A stretch of DNA of 64,000 nt from Rhodobacter xanthinilyticus (GTDB lineage: Bacteria; Pseudomonadota; Alphaproteobacteria; Rhodobacterales; Rhodobacteraceae). The notes beneath the pieces are model-generated. The model was not told the DNA's origin. It saw only the letters and a program-made list of their open reading frames with translations, and did not search any database. The DNA lies in contig NZ_CP017781.1 of assembly GCF_001856665.1 (NCBI RefSeq), positions 2,141,501-2,205,500 on the forward strand, read 5' to 3'. Every line of letters begins with the position of its first letter. Within the stretch, counting starts at the first letter, position 1. The translations under genes were made by a program, and so were the position numbers. Shown here one piece after another: positions 44,895 to 56,735 of this stretch.

Positions 44895-46124
44895 ATGGAC
44901 TACAATCACGCACTCGATACCGCGATCCAACGGCTGCACGACGAAGGCCGCTATCGCGTTTTCATCGATATCGAGCGTGAGAAGGGCGCCTATCCGAAAG
45001 CGGAATGGACCCGTCCCGACGGCAGCCGCAAGGAGATCACCATCTGGTGCGGCAACGATTACCTCGGCATGGGCCAGCACCCCGCCGTCCTCGCCGCCAT
45101 GCATGAGGCGCTCGACGCCACCGGCGCGGGCTCGGGCGGCACGCGCAACATCTCGGGCACCACGGTTTATCACAAGCGCCTCGAGGCGGAGCTGGCCGAT
45201 CTGCATGGCAAGGAAGCCGCGCTCGTCTTCTCCTCGGCCTATATCGCCAATGACGCGACGCTCTCGACGCTGCACAAGCTGTTCCCCGGGCTGATCATCT
45301 ATTCCGACGAGCTCAACCACGCCTCGATGATCGAGGGCATCAAGCGCAACGGCGGCGCCAAGCGCATCTTCCGCCACAATGACACCGCCCATCTGCGCGA
45401 ACTCTTGGCCGCCGATGACCCGCAGGCGCCGAAGCTGATCGCCTTTGAATCGGTCTATTCGATGGATGGCGATTTCGGCCCGATCTCGGCGATCTGCGAT
45501 CTGGCGCAGGAATTCAACGCGCTGACCTATCTCGACGAGGTCCATGCGGTGGGCATGTATGGCCCGCGCGGCGCCGGGCTTGCCGAGAAGCTCGGCGAAA
45601 TGGGCCGCATCGACATCTTCAACGGCACGCTCGGCAAGGCGTTTGGCGTTTTCGGCGGCTATATCGCGGCCTCGGAAAAGATGGTCGACGCGATCCGCTC
45701 CTATGCGCCGGGCTTCATCTTCACCACCTCGCTGCCGCCGGTGGTGGCCGCCGGTGCCGCCGCCTCGATCGCGTTTCTCAAGACCGCCGAGGGGCAGAAG
45801 CTGCGCGATGCGCAACAGCTCCACGCCAAGGTGCTGAAAATGCGCCTCAAGGCGCTCGGCATGCCGATCATCGACCACGGCTCGCATATCGTGCCGGTGG
45901 TGATCGGCGACCCGGTGCATACCAAGGCGCTCTCCGACATGCTGCTCGAGGAATTCGGCGTCTACGTCCAGCCGATCAACTTCCCGACCGTGCCGCGCGG
46001 CACCGAGCGGCTGCGCTTCACGCCCTCGCCGGTGCACGATCTGGGGCAGATCGACCACCTCGTGCATGCGATGGATGCGCTCTGGTCGCGCTGTGCGCTG
46101 AATCGCGCCGAAGCCTCGGCCTGA
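44895..46124 (+). CDS. hemA: 5-aminolevulinate synthase
   Basis: This PLP enzyme condenses glycine and succinyl-CoA to 5-aminolevulinate, the first step of alphaproteobacterial tetrapyrrole synthesis. The product is 409 aa. It has MDYN at the start, a glycine-site segment ending [12 protein letters not shown] (about 79-90), [13 protein letters not shown] (184-196), [10 protein letters not shown] (214-223) and Lys248 in [14 protein letters not shown], the Schiff-base lysine. From memory it is nearly colinear with R. capsulatus HemA, including the C-terminal [10 protein letters not shown]. The ATG follows GGCGAGGGAAA. An FNR-type box lies upstream, so oxygen control is likely. Confidence 0.98.
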   Translation: MDYNHALDTAIQRLHDEGRYRVFIDIEREKGAYPKAEWTRPDGSRKEITIWCGNDYLGMGQHPAVLAAMHEALDATGAGSGGTRNISGTTVYHKRLEAELADLHGKEAALVFSSAYIANDATLSTLHKLFPGLIIYSDELNHASMIEGIKRNGGAKRIFRHNDTAHLRELLAADDPQAPKLIAFESVYSMDGDFGPISAICDLAQEFNALTYLDEVHAVGMYGPRGAGLAEKLGEMGRIDIFNGTLGKAFGVFGGYIAASEKMVDAIRSYAPGFIFTTSLPPVVAAGAAASIAFLKTAEGQKLRDAQQLHAKVLKMRLKALGMPIIDHGSHIVPVVIGDPVHTKALSDMLLEEFGVYVQPINFPTVPRGTERLRFTPSPVHDLGQIDHLVHAMDALWSRCALNRAEASA

Positions 46125-46235
46125 GCCGCGTTCTGCGGGTGCACGGCTCTCTGGCTTGTGATAAACAGCGGCTAAGGATCACGGGCTTGGGGGCCCGAAT
46201 CGTCCACCATTAGCGTTTGAGGCAGGGACAGGCAC

Positions 46236-47465
46236 ATGATCGGGCGGAGGAGCAAACCTTCGACGCAGGTTGAGGACAAGCCGAAAGGCTTCGACGATTT
46301 CGAGCTCAAGCTCGGCGACCTGATGCGCGGCGAGCGTGCAACGCTCGCGAAATCCCTTCTGGATGTGCAGCGCGAGCTGCGCATCAAGGCCGCCTATATC
46401 GCCGCGATCGAAAGCGGCGATGTCGCGGCCTTCGAGACCCCCTCCTTCATCGCGGGCTATGTGCGCTCCTACGCGCGCTATCTCGGCATGGACCCGGATT
46501 GGGCCTTCGCGCGGTTCTGCGCCGAATCGGGCTTCCAGCCGACCCATGGCATGGCGCCCGCCGCCTCGGGCCCGAAACCGCAGCGCCGCCCCGCCGAAGT
46601 GGCCGAGGCGCTGGCCAATCCGAACGCCTCCTTCATCCCGCGCGGCCAGGCCTTCTGGACGAAGATCGAACCGCGCGCGGTAGGCTCGGTGCTGGTGCTG
46701 GCGCTGCTCGCGGGCGGCATCGGCTACGGCGGCTGGTCGGTCCTGCAAGAGGTCCAGCGCGTGCAGCTCGCCCCCGTCGATCAGGCGCCGGGCGTGGTGG
46801 CCGAGCTCGACCCGCTCGCCGCGGCGCAGCCCGCCGAGACCGAGACCGAGACCGCCTCGGCCGAGGACAGCCTGCCCGAGCTCCCCTCCGCCGAAGCGCT
46901 CGACCGGATCTATCGCCCGGCCGCGCTCGACACCCCGGTTCTGATCGCCCGCGATGGCCCGATCGCCGCGATCGACCCGGCGCAGGCGGGGCTCCTCGTC
47001 GGCACCGGCGCCGCGGCCCCCGCCGCGCCCGCCGGCAACTCGATCGAGATGGCGCTCGCCGAAGCCGGCGAAAGCGCCCTGCCCTCCGGCCCCGCGGTCG
47101 TGCGCACGCTCGGCGCCGAGGCGCCCGAGGTCGAAGTGCTCGCCGTCCGGCCCTCCTGGGTGCGGATCTCGGCAGCCGACGGCACGGTGATCTTCGAGAA
47201 GGTCATGGATGCGGGCGAACGCTTCGCGCTGCCCAAACTCGCCGAAGCGCCGCAGATGCGCACCGGCGAATCCGGCGCGATCTATTTCGCGGTGAATGGC
47301 GTCGCGCATGGCCCGGTCGGCGCGCGCGGCGAGGTCACCAAGGGCATCGTGCTCTCCGCCGAGGCGCTCAGCGCGAAATATGCCGCCGCCGACATGGCCT
47401 CGGACAGCGATCTGGCCAAGATGGTCGCGGTTGCCGACAGCGGCGCCCCGGTGCCGGTCGAATAA
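46236..47465 (+). CDS. rodZ: RodZ-like helix-turn-helix/DUF4115 protein
   Basis: A 409-aa bitopic protein that in relatives anchors MreB. The cytosolic HTH covers about 25-95 ([36 protein letters not shown], then [19 protein letters not shown]). The membrane segment is near 148-168 ([19 protein letters not shown]). A Pro/Ala/Glu linker follows, with an acidic ETETET run, and a DUF4115 beta domain (about 315-380: [25 protein letters not shown]). rodZ-ispG adjacency is found far outside this family, which strengthens the call. The ATG follows GAGGCAGGG; ispG starts 85 bp after its stop. Confidence 0.9.
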   Translation: MIGRRSKPSTQVEDKPKGFDDFELKLGDLMRGERATLAKSLLDVQRELRIKAAYIAAIESGDVAAFETPSFIAGYVRSYARYLGMDPDWAFARFCAESGFQPTHGMAPAASGPKPQRRPAEVAEALANPNASFIPRGQAFWTKIEPRAVGSVLVLALLAGGIGYGGWSVLQEVQRVQLAPVDQAPGVVAELDPLAAAQPAETETETASAEDSLPELPSAEALDRIYRPAALDTPVLIARDGPIAAIDPAQAGLLVGTGAAAPAAPAGNSIEMALAEAGESALPSGPAVVRTLGAEAPEVEVLAVRPSWVRISAADGTVIFEKVMDAGERFALPKLAEAPQMRTGESGAIYFAVNGVAHGPVGARGEVTKGIVLSAEALSAKYAAADMASDSDLAKMVAVADSGAPVPVE

Positions 47466-47550
47466 CCTTCCGCGCGCCGCGCTCTGCCAGCCGTTGCCCT
47501 CGGGCGACGGCTGTCCTATGTCTGGGGCGGCTCAGTGTCGGAGGCTCCAT

Positions 47551-48672
47551 ATGTCGCTCAACCCCGTTCGCCCGTGGCGCAATATCTACCGCCGCACCTC
47601 GCGTCAGATCATGGTCGGGCGCGTGCCCGTGGGCGGCGATGCGCCGATCTCGGTGCAGACGATGACCAACACCGACACCTCCGACGTCAAGGCGACGCTC
47701 GATCAGGTGCTGCGCGCGGCCGATGTCGGCGCCGATATCGTGCGCGTGTCGACCCCCGATGAGGCCTCGACCCGCGCGCTGAAGGAGATCTGCCGCGAGA
47801 GCCCGGTGCCGATCGTGGCCGATATCCATTTCCACTACAAACGCGCGATCGAGGCGGCCGAGGCGGGCGCGGCCTGCCTGCGCATCAACCCCGGCAATAT
47901 CGGCGATGCGACCCGCGTGCGCGAGGTGATCCGCGCCGCCAAGGACCACGGCTGCTCGATCCGCATCGGCGTGAACGCGGGCTCGCTCGAGAAACATCTG
48001 CTCGAGAAATATGGCGAGCCCTGCCCCGAGGCGATGGTCGAAAGCGGGCTCGACCATATCAAGATCCTGCAAGACAACGATTTTCATGAGTTCAAGATCT
48101 CGGTGAAGGCCTCCGACGTGTTCCTCGCCGCGGCCGCCTATCAGGCGCTGGCCGAGGCCACCGACGCGCCGATCCACCTCGGCATCACCGAGGCTGGCGG
48201 GCTGATGTCGGGCACGGTGAAATCCGCGATCGGGCTGGGCAACCTGTTGTGGATGGGGATCGGCGACACGATCCGCGTGAGCCTCTCGGCCGATCCGGTC
48301 GAGGAGGTCAAGGTCGGCTACGAGATCCTGAAATCGCTCGGCCTGCGCACGCGCGGCGTGCAGATCATCTCCTGCCCCTCCTGCGCGCGGCAGGGCTTTG
48401 ACGTGATCAAGACCGTCGAGGCGCTGGAAAAACGCCTCGAGCATATCAAGACGCCGATGAGCCTGTCGATCATCGGCTGCGTGGTGAACGGCCCGGGCGA
48501 GGCGCTGATGACCGATATCGGCTTCACCGGCGGCGGTGCGGGGTCGGGCATGGTCTATCTGGCCGGCAAACAGGACCACAAACTCTCCAATGACAAGATG
48601 ATCGACCATATCGTCGAGCTCGTCGAGAAACGCGCCGCCGCCATCGAGGCCGAGGAAAGCGCCAAGGGCTGA
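47551..48672 (+). CDS. ispG: 4-hydroxy-3-methylbut-2-en-1-yl diphosphate synthase
   Basis: IspG (GcpE) reduces MEcPP to HMBPP in the MEP isoprenoid route with a [4Fe-4S] cluster. The product is 373 aa, lacking the extra insert of plant-type forms. The barrel starts at [28 protein letters not shown]. The iron-sulfur ligands are Cys275 and Cys278 in [10 protein letters not shown] and Cys310 in GCVVNGPGE, with Glu317 as the fourth ligand. The ATG follows GGAGGC by 4 nt. It follows rodZ on the same strand and precedes a strong terminator. Confidence 0.97.
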   Translation: MSLNPVRPWRNIYRRTSRQIMVGRVPVGGDAPISVQTMTNTDTSDVKATLDQVLRAADVGADIVRVSTPDEASTRALKEICRESPVPIVADIHFHYKRAIEAAEAGAACLRINPGNIGDATRVREVIRAAKDHGCSIRIGVNAGSLEKHLLEKYGEPCPEAMVESGLDHIKILQDNDFHEFKISVKASDVFLAAAAYQALAEATDAPIHLGITEAGGLMSGTVKSAIGLGNLLWMGIGDTIRVSLSADPVEEVKVGYEILKSLGLRTRGVQIISCPSCARQGFDVIKTVEALEKRLEHIKTPMSLSIIGCVVNGPGEALMTDIGFTGGGAGSGMVYLAGKQDHKLSNDKMIDHIVELVEKRAAAIEAEESAKG

Positions 48673-48709
48673 GCGCGCGGGTTCCCGCCGAGACCCTGAA
48701 AACATCGTG

Positions 48710-48750
48710 ACCGCCCGGGCCGGAACCTCTCCGCCCGGGCGGTGTTCTTT
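48710..48750 (+). terminator. Terminator of the rodZ-ispG unit
   Basis: ACCGCCCGGG and CCCGGGCGGT flank a 14-nt loop and are followed by GTTCTTT, 37 bp after the ispG stop. Confidence 0.88.
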
Positions 48751-48802
48751 CCCCATAGGGCGCGGCGCCCGAACGGCCCGCGCGAAAGTGAGGAGAAAGA
48801 CC

Positions 48803-49477
48803 ATGACCCTTCGGAACACCCTGCTGCCGCTGACCTTGGCCGGCGTGATGATCGCGGGCTCGGCCTCGGCCTTCGAGGCGGTGACCACCGAGCCCTCGAA
48901 CCTGCGCGCGGGCCCGAGCGCCGAGACCGCCGTGCTGACCGGGCTGAACGCCCAGACCGCGCTCGAGGTGAACGGCTGTCTCGATACCCGCGACTGGTGC
49001 GAGGTGAAGACCGGCGGCCAGATGGGCTGGCTGCGCGGCACCGAGATCGCGGTGAAATCGGGCGATGCGATCATCCCCCTCTCCGATGGGCCGAAGGATC
49101 TGACCGTGAAAACCGTGACTTACGTCGACAAGGCCGAGCATGAAGAGCATGAGGGCGCAACCGCCGCCGGCATGACCGCCGGCGCCGCCGTGGCCGCCAC
49201 CGCGGTCGGCGGCCCGGCGGCGATGATCGCCGGCGCGATCATCGGCGGCTCGCTCGGCGCGGCGGCGAGCGTGCCCGACGAACAGGTCGTGACCTATGTC
49301 GAGGCGCATCCGGTCGACCCGATCTATCTCGAGGGCGAAGTGACCGCCGGCGCGATCCTGCCCGAGACCGTGACCCTCGTCCCGGTGCCCGACACCACCT
49401 ACGCCTATCTCAACGTCAACGACCGGCCGGTGCTCGTCGAGCCGGAGACGCGCCAGATCCTCTATGTGGTGAACTGA
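48803..49477 (+). CDS. Exported SH3-domain protein with glycine zipper
   Basis: A 224-aa protein with a signal peptide (1-22, LPLTLAGVMIAGSASA). A bacterial SH3 domain is at about 23-85 (VTTEPSNLRAGPSAETAVLTGL, GCLDTRDWCEVKTGGQMGWLRG). Then come a charged linker and a glycine-zipper helix (about 135-165: AGAAVAATAVGGPAAMIAGAI, IGGSLGAAAS). The C-terminal part, ending RPVLVEPETRQILYVVN, matches DUF1236-type tails. It may bind peptidoglycan or insert in a membrane. The ATG follows GAGGAGAAA. Convergent with proB through a terminator and repeat R9. Function not established. Confidence 0.8.
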   Translation: MTLRNTLLPLTLAGVMIAGSASAFEAVTTEPSNLRAGPSAETAVLTGLNAQTALEVNGCLDTRDWCEVKTGGQMGWLRGTEIAVKSGDAIIPLSDGPKDLTVKTVTYVDKAEHEEHEGATAAGMTAGAAVAATAVGGPAAMIAGAIIGGSLGAAASVPDEQVVTYVEAHPVDPIYLEGEVTAGAILPETVTLVPVPDTTYAYLNVNDRPVLVEPETRQILYVVN

Positions 49478-49481
49478 GCCT

Positions 49482-49518
49482 TGGGGAGGCCGGACCTCGC
49501 GCCCGGCCTTCCTCCCCT
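49482..49518 (+). terminator. Terminator of the SH3 protein gene
   Basis: GGGGAGGCCGG with CCGGCCTTCCTCCCC forms a stem with a small bulge and a TT end, 4 bp after the stop. Confidence 0.65.
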
Positions 49519-49531
49519 TCGGCGGGCTGAT

Positions 49532-49669
49532 CGGGGGCTCTGCCCCCGGAGGCGTTGCCTCTCCCCCCGGGATATTTCGACATCGTTGAAAGCAGTCTCT
49601 CCTGCGTTTCAATGATGTGCAAATATCCCGGGGGTGAATGGCCGCAGGCCAGAGGGGGCAGCGCCCCCT
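49532..49669. repeat. Compound intergenic repeat R9 (complete A1/A1 element)
   Basis: GC hairpin with GGGGGCTCTGCCCCC core (49532-49548), forward A1 arm GGGATATTT, CATCGTTGAAAG (49569-49592), reverse A1 arm GTTTCAATGATG, AAATATCCC (49606-49629), GC hairpin GGGGGCAGCGCCCCC (49654-49668). Flanked by convergent genes. Confidence 0.88.
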
Positions 49670-49687
49670 TCGCCCCCGGCGTCAGCT

Positions 49688-51870
<2,183 letters not shown>

Positions 51871-51899
51871 TCAAGGCCCGGCTTGGGGAGCGCAGGATG

Positions 51900-51946
51900 C
51901 GGGGGCGCTGCCCCCGCGCCCCCGGGATATTTTGGGCAAGATGAAG
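51900..51946. repeat. Compound intergenic repeat R10 (single A2 arm fused to GNAT end)
   Basis: GC hairpin CGGGGGCGCTGCCCCCG (51900-51916) and a forward A2 arm CCCGGGATATTTT, GGGCAAGATGAAG (51921-51945). The mirror arm is partly present as CATCTTGC (51954-51961), which is inside the last codons of the GNAT gene. Confidence 0.75.
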
Positions 51947-51950
51947 GGGG

Positions 51951-52487
51951 TTACATCTTGCGCAGATAGGTCCAGGTCGGGACGCGGGCGCCACGGGCGA
52001 CGGACCAGCTCTCGGCATCGCCCAGATAGTCGAAGCCGCAATTGCTCAGCACTCGCGCGGAGCCCGGGTTATCCTGAAAGACCTCGGCAAAGAGGGTGCG
52101 GCTGTCATGGGGATTGGCGGCGACCAGTGCCGCGACCGCCTCGGAGGCGAAGCCCGTGTTCCAGAACCCCGGCGCGACCCAGAAGCCGACCTCGGATTGA
52201 TCGGGTTCGATGCGGGTGAGCGAGACGACGCCGAGCACTTCGGCGAGCCCCTGGCCCGAGCCGTCGAGCGCCCAGACATCCTCGCGCCGATCCGCCCCTT
52301 GGGCGCGGGCGATATAGGCCTCGGTCGCGCCCGGCGGCAGCGGATGGGGGATCGCGCGGGTGCCTTCGGCGACCCGTTTATCCGCGGTATACAGGGAAAT
52401 CAGCCCGGCATCCGAGCGGCGCAGCGGGCGCAGAACGAAGCGGCCGGCCTCGATCACGGGTTGCGCGGTAATGGTTTCCTGAAACAT
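51951..52487 (-). CDS. GNAT N-acetyltransferase (RimJ/RimL type)
   Basis: A 178-aa acetyltransferase. VIEAGRFVLRPLRRSDAGLISLY starts the fold. VSLTRIEPDQSEVGFWVAPGFWNTGFASEAVAALVA (about 90-125) is the acetyl-CoA-binding region, and DNPGSARVLSNCGFDYLG (about 138-156) the conserved C-terminal block. RimJ/RimL proteins acetylate ribosomal protein N-termini; an unrelated amine substrate is also possible. It lies between rpmA and obgE, consistent with a ribosomal link. Its last codons (R-K-M-stop) coincide with the mirror arm of repeat R10. Confidence 0.86.
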   Translation of the reverse strand: MFQETITAQPVIEAGRFVLRPLRRSDAGLISLYTADKRVAEGTRAIPHPLPPGATEAYIARAQGADRREDVWALDGSGQGLAEVLGVVSLTRIEPDQSEVGFWVAPGFWNTGFASEAVAALVAANPHDSRTLFAEVFQDNPGSARVLSNCGFDYLGDAESWSVARGARVPTWTYLRKM

Positions 52488-52656
52488 GGGCGCTCCTCCT
52501 CGAACGCGGTCATTCTGACCTTGGCCCTTAAATGGGGCGGGTTGATGACAATTTAACCCAACCCCGTTGAAATTTTATTGATGAACGGGCGCTTGCCCCC
52601 TGCCCGCTCCGATCCGGCCTCCCAACCGGACCCAAGCGGGGGCCCGGAAACGCGAA

Positions 52657-52685
52657 GGGGGACCGGCGTTTCGCCGATCCCCCCC
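52657..52685 (-). terminator. Terminator of the rplU-rpmA operon
   Basis: A GGGGGATCGGC stem and its GCCGGTCCCCC partner (one mismatch) with a GAAAC loop, read on the minus strand, lies 27 bp after the rpmA stop. The T-run is poor (TTCGCGTTT). Confidence 0.7.
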
Positions 52686-52711
52686 AAATGCGTATCCGGG
52701 TAGCGCTCGGC

Positions 52712-52981
52712 TTACTCGGCCGCCTCCGCAACGGGGAGCACCGAGATGAAGGTGCGGCCCTTGAGGCCCTTGCGGAAGGTAACCTTGCCTTCGGTGACGG
52801 CGAAGATGGTGTGATCGCGGCCCATCATGACGCCTTCGCCCGGCCACCAGGTGGTGCCGCGCTGACGGACGATGATGTTGCCGGCGATGGCCGCCTGGCC
52901 GCCGTAGAGTTTGACGCCGAGGCGACGACCAGCGGAGTCGCGACCGTTACGGGACGAACCGCCTGCTTTCTTGTGTGCCAT
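52712..52981 (-). CDS. rpmA: 50S ribosomal protein L27
   Basis: An 89-aa ribosomal protein at the peptidyl-transferase centre. It begins [21 protein letters not shown], whose N-terminus reaches the P-site tRNA; the following [18 protein letters not shown] and [12 protein letters not shown] blocks are diagnostic. There is no Firmicutes-type N-terminal extension to be processed. Its ATG lies 14 bp after the rplU stop, so it is co-transcribed, and a hairpin terminator follows. Confidence 0.98.
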   Translation of the reverse strand: MAHKKAGGSSRNGRDSAGRRLGVKLYGGQAAIAGNIIVRQRGTTWWPGEGVMMGRDHTIFAVTEGKVTFRKGLKGRTFISVLPVAEAAE

Positions 52982-52995
52982 CTGTCAGTCTCCTC

Positions 52996-53382
52996 TTACT
53001 TCGCTTCATGCGCGGCGACGCGCGCAGCAGCGGTGCCGACGGCTTCCTTCACGCCCGAGGCAGCGGCGCCCGAGGCGAGAACCTCGGTCACGCGCACCAG
53101 CGTCAGTTTCTGACGGTGGCCACGGGTGCGCTGCGACGAATGTTTCCGGCGGCGCTTGTGATAGGTGATGACCTTGTCGGCCTTGATGTTGTCGATGACT
53201 TCCGCAACGACCGCGGCACCTTCGACGAGCGGGGCGCCAACGGTCAGGGTGTCACCGCCGACCATCAGAATTTCATTGAACTGGACTTTGTCGCCAGCTT
53301 CAGCGGCAATCAGCTCCACGCGGAGCACATCGCCCGCCTGAACCTTGTATTGCTTGCCGCCAGTCTTGAGGACCGCAAACAT
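52996..53382 (-). CDS. rplU: 50S ribosomal protein L21
   Basis: A 128-aa ribosomal protein. MFAVLKTGGKQYKVQAGDVLRVEL is the standard L21 start, and FNEILMVGGDTLTVGAPLV and ITYHKRRRKHSSQRTRGHRQKLTLVRV follow. The C-terminal extension (about 103-128, Ala-rich) exceeds the E. coli form and is common in alphaproteobacteria. The start at 53382 is conserved; a longer in-frame reading upstream is the leader. The upstream 184 bp probably hold the operon promoter. Confidence 0.97.
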   Translation of the reverse strand: MFAVLKTGGKQYKVQAGDVLRVELIAAEAGDKVQFNEILMVGGDTLTVGAPLVEGAAVVAEVIDNIKADKVITYHKRRRKHSSQRTRGHRQKLTLVRVTEVLASGAAASGVKEAVGTAAARVAAHEAK

Positions 53383-53566
53383 GGGCCATTCCTTCGTGTC
53401 AGCCGCGCCCTGTGGCACCTTGCGGTTTACCGGGTTGCCCCGCCTCGGACAGCGCGCCCCTGAGGGGCGGTGTGAAAACAAAACCCCCGCGAGAAGAGAC
53501 TCCTCCCGCCGGGTCTGCGGCTTATCGGTGAACTGGCGCCCCCTGTCAAGCCCCGATCGCCCGCTG

Positions 53567-54685
53567 TTACAGGGCCGCCCCCCAGCGCGCCAGCGCCTCG
53601 GCCGCGGTGATCCGCGCGCGCGTCGAGCCCGGGCCGATCGCGCCCGGGGTGGCGGAAAACTTCGGCGCCGGCGCGGGCTGGGTCATGCCCTCATGCTCGA
53701 GATAGGCCCCGCGCGCGATGTTATGCGGATGCGCCGCGGCCTCGGAGAGGCTGAGCACCGGCGTCGCACAGGCATCCGAGCCCTCGAAGATCGCGGCCCA
53801 GTCGTCGCGGCTGCGCTCCAAAAACCGCGCCCCGATCGCGGCGCGCAGCGCGGGCCAGGCGGCGCGGTCGCCCCGGTCGGGCAGATCGCCCGGGGCAAAG
53901 CCCATCAACTCCTGAAAGAGGCGCCAGAATTTCTCCTCGATCGGGCCGATCGCCATATGGCCACCGCAGGCGCAGGGGTATATCCCGTAATAGGGCACGC
54001 CGCCGTCGAGCAGGTTGACCCCGCGCCGCTCGGCCCAGAGCCCGTTGCCCTTGAGCCCCCAGATCATCCCCAACAGCCCCGCCACCCCGTCGGTGATCGC
54101 GGCATCGACGACCTGCCCCTGCCCCGTCGCCCGCGCGCGCCAGAGCGCCGCCATCATCCCGAAGGCAAGCCACAGCGTGCCGCCGCCGAAATCGCCCACC
54201 AGATTGAGCGGGATCGTGGGCGTCTCGGGCGTGCCGATCGCATGGAGCGCGCCCGAGAGCGCGATGAAATTGATGTCATGGCCCGCGGTCTGCGCGAGCG
54301 GCCCGGTCTGGCCCCAGCCGGTCATCCGCCCGTAGACAAGCGCGGGGTGATCGGGGAAATCGGCGGGGCCGAGGCCGAGCCGCTCCATCACGCCCGGCCG
54401 CATCCCCTCGATCAGCCCGTCGGCGCGCGCAATCAGCGCCCGCGCCACCGCGAGATCAGCCGGCGCCTTCAGATCGAGCTCGAGCACATCGCGGCCGCGC
54501 TCGAGCGGGTCGTTCTCCATGCCGAGCACATTATGGGCCGCGCCCGCGGAATCGGGCCGCGCGATGCGGATCACCTCGGCGCCGAGGTCGGCAAAGAGCT
54601 GGGCGGTGAAGGGCGTGGGGCCGAGGCCCGAGATCTCGACGAGGCGCAGGCCGGCAAGCGGGCCGCGGGCGGGCTGGTCAGTCAT
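53567..54685 (-). CDS. CoA-transferase family III, probable alpha-methylacyl-CoA racemase
   Basis: A 372-aa enzyme of the CaiB/BaiF fold. LRLVEISGLGPTPFTAQLFADLGAEVIRI is the family start. GRMTGWGQTGPLAQTAGHDINFIALSG carries the histidine base, and GDFGGGTLWLAFGMMAAL the aspartate characteristic of alpha-methylacyl-CoA racemases, as opposed to the CoA transferases proper, where the aspartate acylates. It would interconvert (R)- and (S)-2-methylacyl-CoA for branched-chain oxidation. The start at 54685 follows GGGAGC upstream. It is alone on its strand, with the ABC-F gene further upstream across repeat R11. Confidence 0.87.
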   Translation of the reverse strand: MTDQPARGPLAGLRLVEISGLGPTPFTAQLFADLGAEVIRIARPDSAGAAHNVLGMENDPLERGRDVLELDLKAPADLAVARALIARADGLIEGMRPGVMERLGLGPADFPDHPALVYGRMTGWGQTGPLAQTAGHDINFIALSGALHAIGTPETPTIPLNLVGDFGGGTLWLAFGMMAALWRARATGQGQVVDAAITDGVAGLLGMIWGLKGNGLWAERRGVNLLDGGVPYYGIYPCACGGHMAIGPIEEKFWRLFQELMGFAPGDLPDRGDRAAWPALRAAIGARFLERSRDDWAAIFEGSDACATPVLSLSEAAAHPHNIARGAYLEHEGMTQPAPAPKFSATPGAIGPGSTRARITAAEALARWGAAL

Positions 54686-54703
54686 GAAGGCTCCCGTTGC
54701 AAG

Positions 54704-54812
54704 CCGGGGGTTTTGCACCCCCGGACCCCCGCAGGATATTTCAGGCAAGATGAAGGGGAAGCCGGGGATTTCGTGACGCGACGTCATCCGTTTCTTCTTG
54801 GCCCAAATACGC
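54704..54812. repeat. Compound intergenic repeat R11 (hybrid A2/B)
   Basis: GC palindrome CCGGGGG-N7-CCCCCGG (54704-54724), forward A2 arm GCAGGATATTTC, AGGCAAGATGAAG (54731-54755) and a reverse B arm GTTTCTTCTTGG, CCCAAATACGC (54790-54812). It is at the 3' end of the ABC-F gene and the 5' side of the racemase gene. Confidence 0.8.
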
Positions 54813-54843
54813 CCGCCGGAGGCGTCCGCGGCCAGCCTCAGGC

Positions 54844-56676
54844 TCAGCCGCCCGCCTTTTCCTCGAGCGCGAGCCATTCCTCCTCGGCCGCCTCGAGCGA
54901 GGCCTGACGCTCGGCGAGCATCTCGGTGGCTTTCTTGAACTTCACCGGCTCGCGCGAGAAGAGCTCCGGGTCGGCGAGCAGATCGACGAGTTTGCGGATC
55001 TCGAATTCGAGCTTTTCCATCACCCCGGGCAGCGCCTCGAGGCGGTGTTTCTCGGTGAAGGAGAGGCCCGATTTCTTCGGCGCCTCTTTCGCGGCGGGGG
55101 CGGCCTCTTTCGGGGCGTCTTTCTTCGGCGCGGGCTTCGTCGCGGCGCCTGCGGGCGCTTCGGCGCTCAGGAGTTTTTGCGCCTGATAATCGGACCAGCC
55201 GCCGGCATAGACGGTTGCCCGCCCGTCGCCCTCCATCGCGATCGTGGTGGTGGCCACGCGGTCGATGAAATCGCGGTCGTGGCTGACGAGGAGCACGGTG
55301 CCGTCATACTCGCCCAGAATGTCCTGGAGCAGATCGAGCGTCTCGACATCGAGATCGTTCGTCGGCTCGTCGAGCACCAGAACATTCGAGGGCCGCGCCA
55401 TGATCCGCGCAAGCAGCAGCCGCGCGCGCTCGCCCCCCGAGAGCGAGCCGATCGGCGCGCGGGCCTGTTGCTCGTCGAAGAGGAAATCCTTGAGATAGGC
55501 CACGACATGTTTGGGCGTGCCGCGCACCATCACCTGATCAGAGCGCCCCGAGACCCGCATATCGGGGTCGTTGACCATGCCATCCCAGAGCGTCATCGAG
55601 AAGTCGAGCGTGGCGCGGGCCTGGTCGAAGACCGCGATCTCGAGGTTGGTCCCTTGGGTGACCGCGCCCGCATCGGGGGCCACCTCGCCGGTGAGCATCT
55701 TCAGAAGCGTGGTCTTGCCCACACCATTCGGGCCGACAAAAGCCACCCGGTCGCCGCGCAGCACGCGCAGATCGAACCCCTTGACGATGGCCTTCTCGCC
55801 AAAGACCTTCTCGAGCCCCTTGGCCTCGATCACCCGTTTGCCCGAGGGGCCGGAGGTTTCGAGCTCCATTGCGGCGGTGCCCTGGCGGCGGATCTGGCCC
55901 GCGCGCTCGGCCCGCAAGGCCTCGAGCGCGCGCACCCGGCCCATATTGCGTTTGCGCCGCGCCGAGATCCCCTCGACGGCCCATTTCGCCTCGGCCTTGA
56001 TCTTGCGATCGAGCTTGTGGCGCGCCTCGTCCTCCTCGGCCCAGATCCGCTCGCGCCATTCCTCGAAGCCCTCAAACCCCTGCTCGGTGCGGCGCACCGT
56101 GCCGCGGTCGATCCAGAGGGTCGCGCGGGTCAGATGGCGCAAGAACGCCCGGTCGTGCGAGATCAGCACAAAGGCGGTGCGGGTCTGGCGCAGCTCGGCC
56201 TCGAGCCAGCCGATCGCCTCGATATCAAGGTGGTTGGTGGGCTCGTCAAGCAGCATGAGCTCGGGCGCCTCGGCCAGAAGCTTGGCCAAAGCCGCGCGCC
56301 GCCGCTCGCCCCCCGATGCGGTCTCGACCGGCGTCTCGGGGCGGAATTTCAGCCCCTGGGCGACCATCTCGACCTTGTAACGCTCCGCATCCCCCAAGGC
56401 CGAGGCCGCGAAATCGCCCAAGGTGGCAAAGCCCGAAAGATCCGGCTCCTGCTCCATATAGCCCACCCGCACGCCCGCCGGCACCACCCGCTCGCCCTGA
56501 TCGGGCTCGACCAGGCCGGCCATCACCTTCATCAAGGTCGATTTGCCCGAGCCGTTGCGCCCGACCAGCGCCACCCGGTCGCCCGGTTGAACGGTGAGAT
56601 CGAGCCCGTCGAAGACAGGGTTACCGCCGAAAGTCAGCGTGATGCCGGAAAGCTGGAGAAGAGGTGCGCGTGCCAT
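54844..56676 (-). CDS. uup: ABC-F family ATPase (Uup-like)
   Basis: A 610-aa soluble ABC-F protein. The first ABC module has Walker A LVGRNGSGKSTLMKVMAG and signature SGGERRRAALA; the second has FVGPNGVGKTTLLKML and LSGGERARLLLARIM. A linker of about 70 residues lies between them, and the C-terminal 100 residues form a Lys/Glu/Ala coiled coil (about 520-605) typical of Uup, which binds branched DNA and helps ribosome function. There is no transmembrane region. The start (MARAPLLQLSGITLTFGG) is as in relatives. Repeat R12 is upstream and R11 downstream. Confidence 0.9.
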   Translation of the reverse strand: MARAPLLQLSGITLTFGGNPVFDGLDLTVQPGDRVALVGRNGSGKSTLMKVMAGLVEPDQGERVVPAGVRVGYMEQEPDLSGFATLGDFAASALGDAERYKVEMVAQGLKFRPETPVETASGGERRRAALAKLLAEAPELMLLDEPTNHLDIEAIGWLEAELRQTRTAFVLISHDRAFLRHLTRATLWIDRGTVRRTEQGFEGFEEWRERIWAEEDEARHKLDRKIKAEAKWAVEGISARRKRNMGRVRALEALRAERAGQIRRQGTAAMELETSGPSGKRVIEAKGLEKVFGEKAIVKGFDLRVLRGDRVAFVGPNGVGKTTLLKMLTGEVAPDAGAVTQGTNLEIAVFDQARATLDFSMTLWDGMVNDPDMRVSGRSDQVMVRGTPKHVVAYLKDFLFDEQQARAPIGSLSGGERARLLLARIMARPSNVLVLDEPTNDLDVETLDLLQDILGEYDGTVLLVSHDRDFIDRVATTTIAMEGDGRATVYAGGWSDYQAQKLLSAEAPAGAATKPAPKKDAPKEAAPAAKEAPKKSGLSFTEKHRLEALPGVMEKLEFEIRKLVDLLADPELFSREPVKFKKATEMLAERQASLEAAEEEWLALEEKAGG

Positions 56677-56735
56677 GCGCCCGGGCTACAGGCGCGCGGG
56701 CAAAACGTCAACGGGGGCGCAGCGGCGAGCGCGGA

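Noticed and set aside
53383-53566. Ribosomal-protein leader or riboswitch before rplU
   Set aside because: I could not draw a convincing conserved fold from the sequence; composition alone is not enough.
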